DNA of 64,000 bases, taken from contig OU612074.1 of NCBI GenBank assembly GCA_914767715.1, positions 23,920,062-23,984,061 of the forward strand, read 5' to 3'. The stretch is from Membranipora membranacea (lineage: Eukaryota > Bryozoa > Gymnolaemata > Cheilostomatida > Membraniporidae). The stretch's first letter is position 1; the number at the start of each line of letters is the position of its first letter. Under the pieces are notes generated by a model. It searched no databases, was not told where the DNA came from, and saw only the letters and a list, made by a program, of their open reading frames with translations. The position numbers and the translations under genes were made by a program. Of the stretch, positions 62,801-64,000 are shown in pieces.

Positions 62801-63495
62801 TGTCATGTCAGGACAGCTTCCATTTCCAAGTGATACAGCTATTACCTTCCATATTTTCACTTCAGCACCACTCCTATCTTTGTAGTTATGGTCTTTTTAT
62901 CATAAATAGGAGGATGTGATTTTACTACAGATATTATCAACTCCTCCATTTTTGATAGCCTGTCACGATTTGATAGATGACGTGTTTAACCGCGTAATTA
63001 TTGAAGCAAGCAATCAACAACCGATCAGCATAGAGGATCGTCCAGATCACTCGGGCAAAAGACCAACAAGTTCGATGTCCACTTAACACGAGTAATCACT
63101 CGTGCAGATCCACCGATTAACCACCCGTGACCCCAAATCGATGTAAAAATCGTGTCATGTAGCCATGGCTTTACTCGACTATCATTGACATACCAATTGT
63201 GAAAGAAAGAAAAACAATTTCACCTTAATACTACCCGATAAACAACTTAATTAATCAATCAGATGGGTGCAGTTCTTTTGAGTAAAATAAAGGATTAATT
63301 TAGTTACAATAACAGTGTTTTGAAAACAACTATACTGTACTTACCTCTCAGGTATCTCCGTTAGGTCACAATTGCTCAGCTCTAGCTTTTTGAGACACTT
63401 CAGATCCCCTATCCGGCTGGGTAAGGTATGAAGGTTCTTATTTCCAAATAAGTACAGCTCCTCTAGGTTTGTAAGTGATCCAATACTGTAATGAA
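40138..63495 (-). CDS. LRR-ROC-COR-caspase fusion gene, 5' end outside window
   Basis: Exons in reading order: 63495-63355, 57502-57362, 45913-44022, 43820-43752, 43514-43363, 42881-42720, 42254-42014, 41800-41630, 41287-41178, 40654-40426, 40217-40138 (stop TGA). Every junction has GT and AG and matching phase, giving 1,128 residues in the window. Domain order: LRR doublets; a ROC GTPase with GETMAGKTSL, DFGGH and THRD; a COR domain; a linker; then a full caspase with SHGDEG and QACAG. Roco proteins are GTP-regulated dimers; caspases are Asp-specific cysteine proteases activated by proximity. Read as one chain, this suggests a receptor that senses through LRRs and fires its own protease. The strongest support for one gene is that the ROC-COR exon has no convincing stop of its own: its frame runs only through a GTGAGT donor, and the next exon fits it. 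Two adjacent genes remain possible until a transcript is seen. Confidence 0.8.
40915..40997 (-). repeat. tRNA-like sequence, probably SINE
   Basis: On the minus strand it has an A-box-like TTGCGCAATCGGTTAGCTTG and a B-box-like GGTGGGTTCAAAGCCCACTG. The spacing is near that of a class II tRNA, but the acceptor ends do not pair well. It sits in the caspase gene intron between the p10 exons. Confidence 0.45.
42014..42254 (-). CDS. Caspase p20 catalytic exon
   Basis: This exon enters in phase 0 after CTGCAG and leaves in phase 1 (GGA A|GTAAGT). It codes SFILVITSHGDEGSVGG, with the catalytic His at 42152-42150, and GKPKIVIIQACAGS, with the catalytic Cys codon at 42023-42021. Both positions of the Cys-His dyad are intact. 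The usual QACRG or QACQG is QACAG here. Confidence 0.92.
42720..43820 (-). CDS. Linker exons and start of caspase p20
   Basis: Exon 43820-43752 (phase 1 in and out) and exon 43514-43363 code a Ser/Pro-containing linker with two short amphipathic stretches (ERGVKVLEGYLQSV; LEEIVRIV). I cannot call a CARD or death domain in it. Exon 42881-42720 begins the protease fold with DTRGRALIISNSYNG, then HRQGSEYDYDNMKRML and DWLGY. The Arg of HRQGS matches the conserved S1-pocket Arg of caspase p20. Confidence 0.85.
44022..45913 (-). CDS. Exon coding last LRR plus ROC and COR domains
   Basis: This single 1,892-bp exon enters in the LRR phase (AG|T) with ISDLSNLQELDVRKNESL and LTRLPAGLIKL. It then has the Roco linker SYPPYAVCKLGMTAL. 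The P-loop GETMAGKTS lies at 45678-45652, the switch-II-like DFGGH follows, and THRD stands where NKxD is usual. The COR part follows (LTELPENWIEFMDRC, then LTLEEIQMWF, LQYFHEIGKVMWY, VFHRIDLLTKLVELL). It ends at CCA T|GTGAGT. ROC binds GTP and COR dimerises. No kinase domain follows, unlike LRRK proteins. Confidence 0.9.
45914..48240 (-). other. Intron 5' to the ROC-COR exon
   Basis: No exon is seen. The only clear structure is the 94-bp palindrome at 47248-47341. The left end near 48,241 borders the 3' end of a LINE. Confidence 0.6.
47248..47341. repeat. 94-bp near-perfect palindrome without loop
   Basis: Two 47-bp arms meet at an AGCT centre (47293-47296) and differ at only two positions. 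The left arm starts TGGGATTAGACC and the right arm ends GGTCCAATCCCA. No convincing target duplication flanks it. It could be a MITE-like foldback, or the template of a long hairpin RNA because it lies in an intron. Confidence 0.9.
48241..49876 (-). mobile_element. CR1/L2/Jockey-like LINE, RT interrupted
   Basis: The minus-strand frame 49856-48255 codes the end of an apurinic-like endonuclease (VLGGDFNTLD, then LGKSDHASVII). It continues into the N-terminal RT region (DYRPISLLWHIGKLIE, NQFAYRKGVGCTDAL, LILYDFSKAFDNL, motif A). It then breaks into what looks like 3' UTR, ending in a TTTG repeat at 48,241. RT motifs B to E are missing, so it is a deletion derivative. It abuts a different LINE at 49,876. 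Confidence 0.8.
49878..51745 (-). mobile_element. RTE-like LINE, truncated, two nonsense codons
   Basis: Reading down from about 51,743 the endonuclease begins with ALLNLGTLTSKSREIA and DILCLQETR. It continues through GVGICLSSYW, IVSAYAPQQG, VVVAGDLNGHV and SVIDYILVRR, then a Lys/Glu-rich linker, then the RT start KKGKAAGPDEFPIEIVKRLG and TPLYKQKGDP. The frame meets stops just after LQETR and within the GCEQ-EKEQFW region. RT ends at 49,878 where the neighbouring LINE starts, so most of the polymerase is gone. Plus-strand frames here are shadows. Confidence 0.8.
51746..53149 (-). other. Intron sequence with no recognised feature
   Basis: This AT-rich DNA lies between the RTE-like element and the decayed duplication copy. 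A 68-codon plus-strand open frame at 52186-52392 has no recognisable domain. Confidence 0.5.
53150..53545 (-). repeat. Decayed partial copy of the 6-kb unit with LRR exon remnant
   Basis: Bases 53150-53365 match 56325-56515, and 53340-53545 match about 57,185-57,380, with the sequence between deleted. It ends in the last ~20 bp of an LRR exon plus its donor (minus strand GGAGATAACTGAGAG|GTAAG). The rest of that exon is lost. It shows an older round of the same duplication. Confidence 0.75.
54250..54622 (+). mobile_element. LINE 3' end (unit 1)
   Basis: A short plus-strand frame ends in HFNKIASDREHPLFSRVI, like the last residues of CR1/Jockey-type RT proteins. A 3' UTR follows, ending in tandem TGAAAC units (ACTGAAACTGAAACTG). 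The copy in unit 2 is at 60430-60792. Confidence 0.6.
54628..54914. mobile_element. 287-bp foldback element with inverted tRNA-like halves (unit 1)
   Basis: Ends TGTGGTACGTCAC and GTGACGTACCACA are exact inverted repeats, and the complementarity runs on for over 100 bp per arm. The inner part of each arm contains a tRNA-like B box: GGTCTCGAACCCAGG inverted on the left, AGAGTCCCAGCC on the right. AGTGGCGAGATGGTAGCG in the centre resembles an A box. It inserted next to the LINE tail. Confidence 0.75.
55088..55244. repeat. Inverted pair of the dispersed repeat core (unit 1)
   Basis: Two arms of about 70 bp (from GGCAAGGCTGCAATGTCTGC to GACATTGCGGCCTTGCC) face each other across about 15 bp. Each arm is the core found singly at 2,664, 3,402 and 38,985. 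Confidence 0.85.
55558..55915 (+). mobile_element. Degraded reverse-transcriptase fragment (unit 1)
   Basis: In broken plus-strand frames it shows motif A-like TAFLDMSKAFDR, motif B-like NGTPQGTLLGPIFWLLYI and motif C-like KYGDDLT. Stops and frame changes separate them. In unit 2 the part from motif A to motif B is deleted (205 bp) and only the motif C end remains at 61,745-61,880. Confidence 0.7.
57362..57502 (-). CDS. LRR exon (unit 1)
   Basis: This 141-bp exon lies between CATTACAG and GTAAGTAC and codes IGSLTNLEELYL, NKNLHTLPSRIGDL, KCLKKLELSNCDL, ending TEIPER. Phase and length are the same as in the plus-strand LRR exons at the left edge. It splices in frame to the ROC-COR exon at 45913. 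Confidence 0.88.
57503..59971 (-). other. Intron between the two duplicated LRR exons
   Basis: No exon is seen. It holds a tRNA-like repeat at 58599-58690, a short perfect hairpin at 58718-58750 (GAATGGTTAGAATCCA and its complement around one base) and a GTAT microsatellite near 58,935. Confidence 0.55.
58599..58690 (+). tRNA. tRNA-like sequence, class II size; SINE more likely
   Basis: It has an A-box-like TGGCTGAATGGTTAGCGGCG and a T-arm GCCGGGTTCAAGTCTCGGC that pairs well. The length of about 90 nt would require a long variable arm. I could not place a confident anticodon loop, and the acceptor ends pair only partly. Flanking sequence includes a hairpin at 58718, so it may be the head of a tRNA-derived SINE. 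Confidence 0.35.
60430..60792 (+). mobile_element. LINE 3' end (unit 2)
   Basis: This is the duplicate of the element at 54250-54622, with a few substitutions and the same ACTGAAACTG tail. It arose by segmental duplication, not by a new insertion. Confidence 0.6.
60798..61084. mobile_element. 287-bp foldback element (unit 2)
   Basis: This is the duplicate of the element at 54628-54914. Here the right-arm B box reads GATTCGAGTCCCAGCC, closer to a tRNA consensus than the unit 1 copy. Confidence 0.75.
61258..61414. repeat. Inverted pair of the dispersed repeat core (unit 2)
   Basis: This is the duplicate of the foldback at 55088-55244, offset by 6,170 bp, with single-base differences. Confidence 0.85.
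63355..63495 (-). CDS. LRR exon (unit 2)
   Basis: This is a near-identical copy of 57502-57362. The visible coding change is at one position (CATAAG against AATAAG in the plus-strand text near 63,448, altering Cys to Phe in LYLCGN). It precedes the other LRR exon in the transcript. Confidence 0.88.
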
Positions 63496-64000
63496 AGTTA
63501 TTAGATCTGTCAGTATGTACCCAGTTTTAAAGGAGCAGCAAAGCAGAAGATAATACAACAGTGCACCAATCTAATAGCAAAGTACATATGCAGGTACTGA
63601 TCTTACTTTTGCAGGATAGGTGGTATTTAGTGACAATAAAACACATAATAAATAAATAAAGAAATAACAAATATGATGGAAAAAAGCTAATGTATAATAA
63701 CGTCAACTTGCAGTTCTTGAGACTGCAGCTATTATAAAGATCTATGTGATCTCAAACTGAGTTAAGAATTGGGTAATATATGATTAGATCATAACTTTGC
63801 ATTGTCATATACTTCGCATGGGCTATTCTTTCTTTGGGGAATCACAGAACCATCGTTCTGGCCAAAAAAACAAGAGTGATTTTTGGTGTTGATCAAAATT
63901 CAATCTACATAACATTTCTATCTCATTTAAATTAATATCTAGTGACCTTGAGGTCAGGTTATATATGGTTTAGTGGTTGTCTGCTCTGCAACTGTTATCA

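Larger units (their letters stand above)
59972..64000. repeat. Tandem segmental duplication, unit 2 (runs off window)
   Basis: This is near-identical to unit 1 up to the window end, which corresponds to about 58,010 in unit 1. It carries a second, almost identical LRR exon (63495-63355). The high identity suggests recent duplication or gene conversion. Confidence 0.9.

Overview
This is eukaryotic, and by gene content metazoan, DNA. It is AT-rich, every recognisable gene is split by GT-AG introns, and it is crowded with minisatellites, foldback elements, tRNA-like repeats and non-LTR retrotransposon debris. A caspase, a Roco (ROC-COR) GTPase, a nucleoplasmin-family chaperone and a carnitine palmitoyltransferase 1 (CPT1) point to an invertebrate animal. 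A sponge or other early-branching lineage is plausible, but I cannot name the species from sequence.

Layout, left to right. (1) 1-7,001, + strand: at least four exons of a leucine-rich-repeat (LRR) gene, each coding about two repeats and joined by same-phase introns. (2) 7,363-13,252: a 21-bp satellite with a 2,326-bp higher-order period. (3) 13,331-15,244: a 1.9-kb long-inverted-repeat element, then a 5'-truncated LINE (15,500-16,515). (4) 16,800-23,304: an unrecognised exon-like block followed by four large tandem arrays (61, about 102, 23 and 30 bp). (5) 23,367-34,147, + strand: the C-terminal half of CPT1, with a tandemly duplicated exon, a frameshift shared by both copies, and three tandem homologous exons directly after the catalytic histidine. 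(6) 36,042-38,488, + strand: a six-exon nucleoplasmin/nucleophosmin-like gene, apparently complete (257 codons plus stop). (7) 40,138-63,495, - strand: a long gene joining LRR exons to a ROC-COR GTPase exon and then to a complete caspase domain. All splice phases are compatible and the last exon ends in a stop. (8) Its large 5' introns hold two abutting LINEs (48,241-51,745) and a roughly 6-kb tandem segmental duplication (53,801-59,971 and 59,972 to the window end). Each unit carries one LRR exon. A decayed third copy lies at 53,150-53,545.

The most interesting item is the LRR-ROC-COR-caspase gene. Read as one protein, it places a ligand-sensing LRR array, a GTPase/dimerisation module and a death protease with intact catalytic residues on a single chain, so it could be a self-contained apoptosome-like or innate-immune executor. 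The LRR array appears to be growing by exon-carrying tandem duplication. A related LRR exon array lies on the opposite strand at the left edge. The second most interesting item is the triplicated CPT1 exon beside the active site, which looks like a mutually exclusive splicing cassette. A third theme is that several intronic minisatellites carry perfect 5' splice-site sequences in every or some units.

Limits: exon models are from reading alone, without transcripts. The 5' ends of both LRR genes lie outside the window, and the 5' half of CPT1 is not recognisable here.
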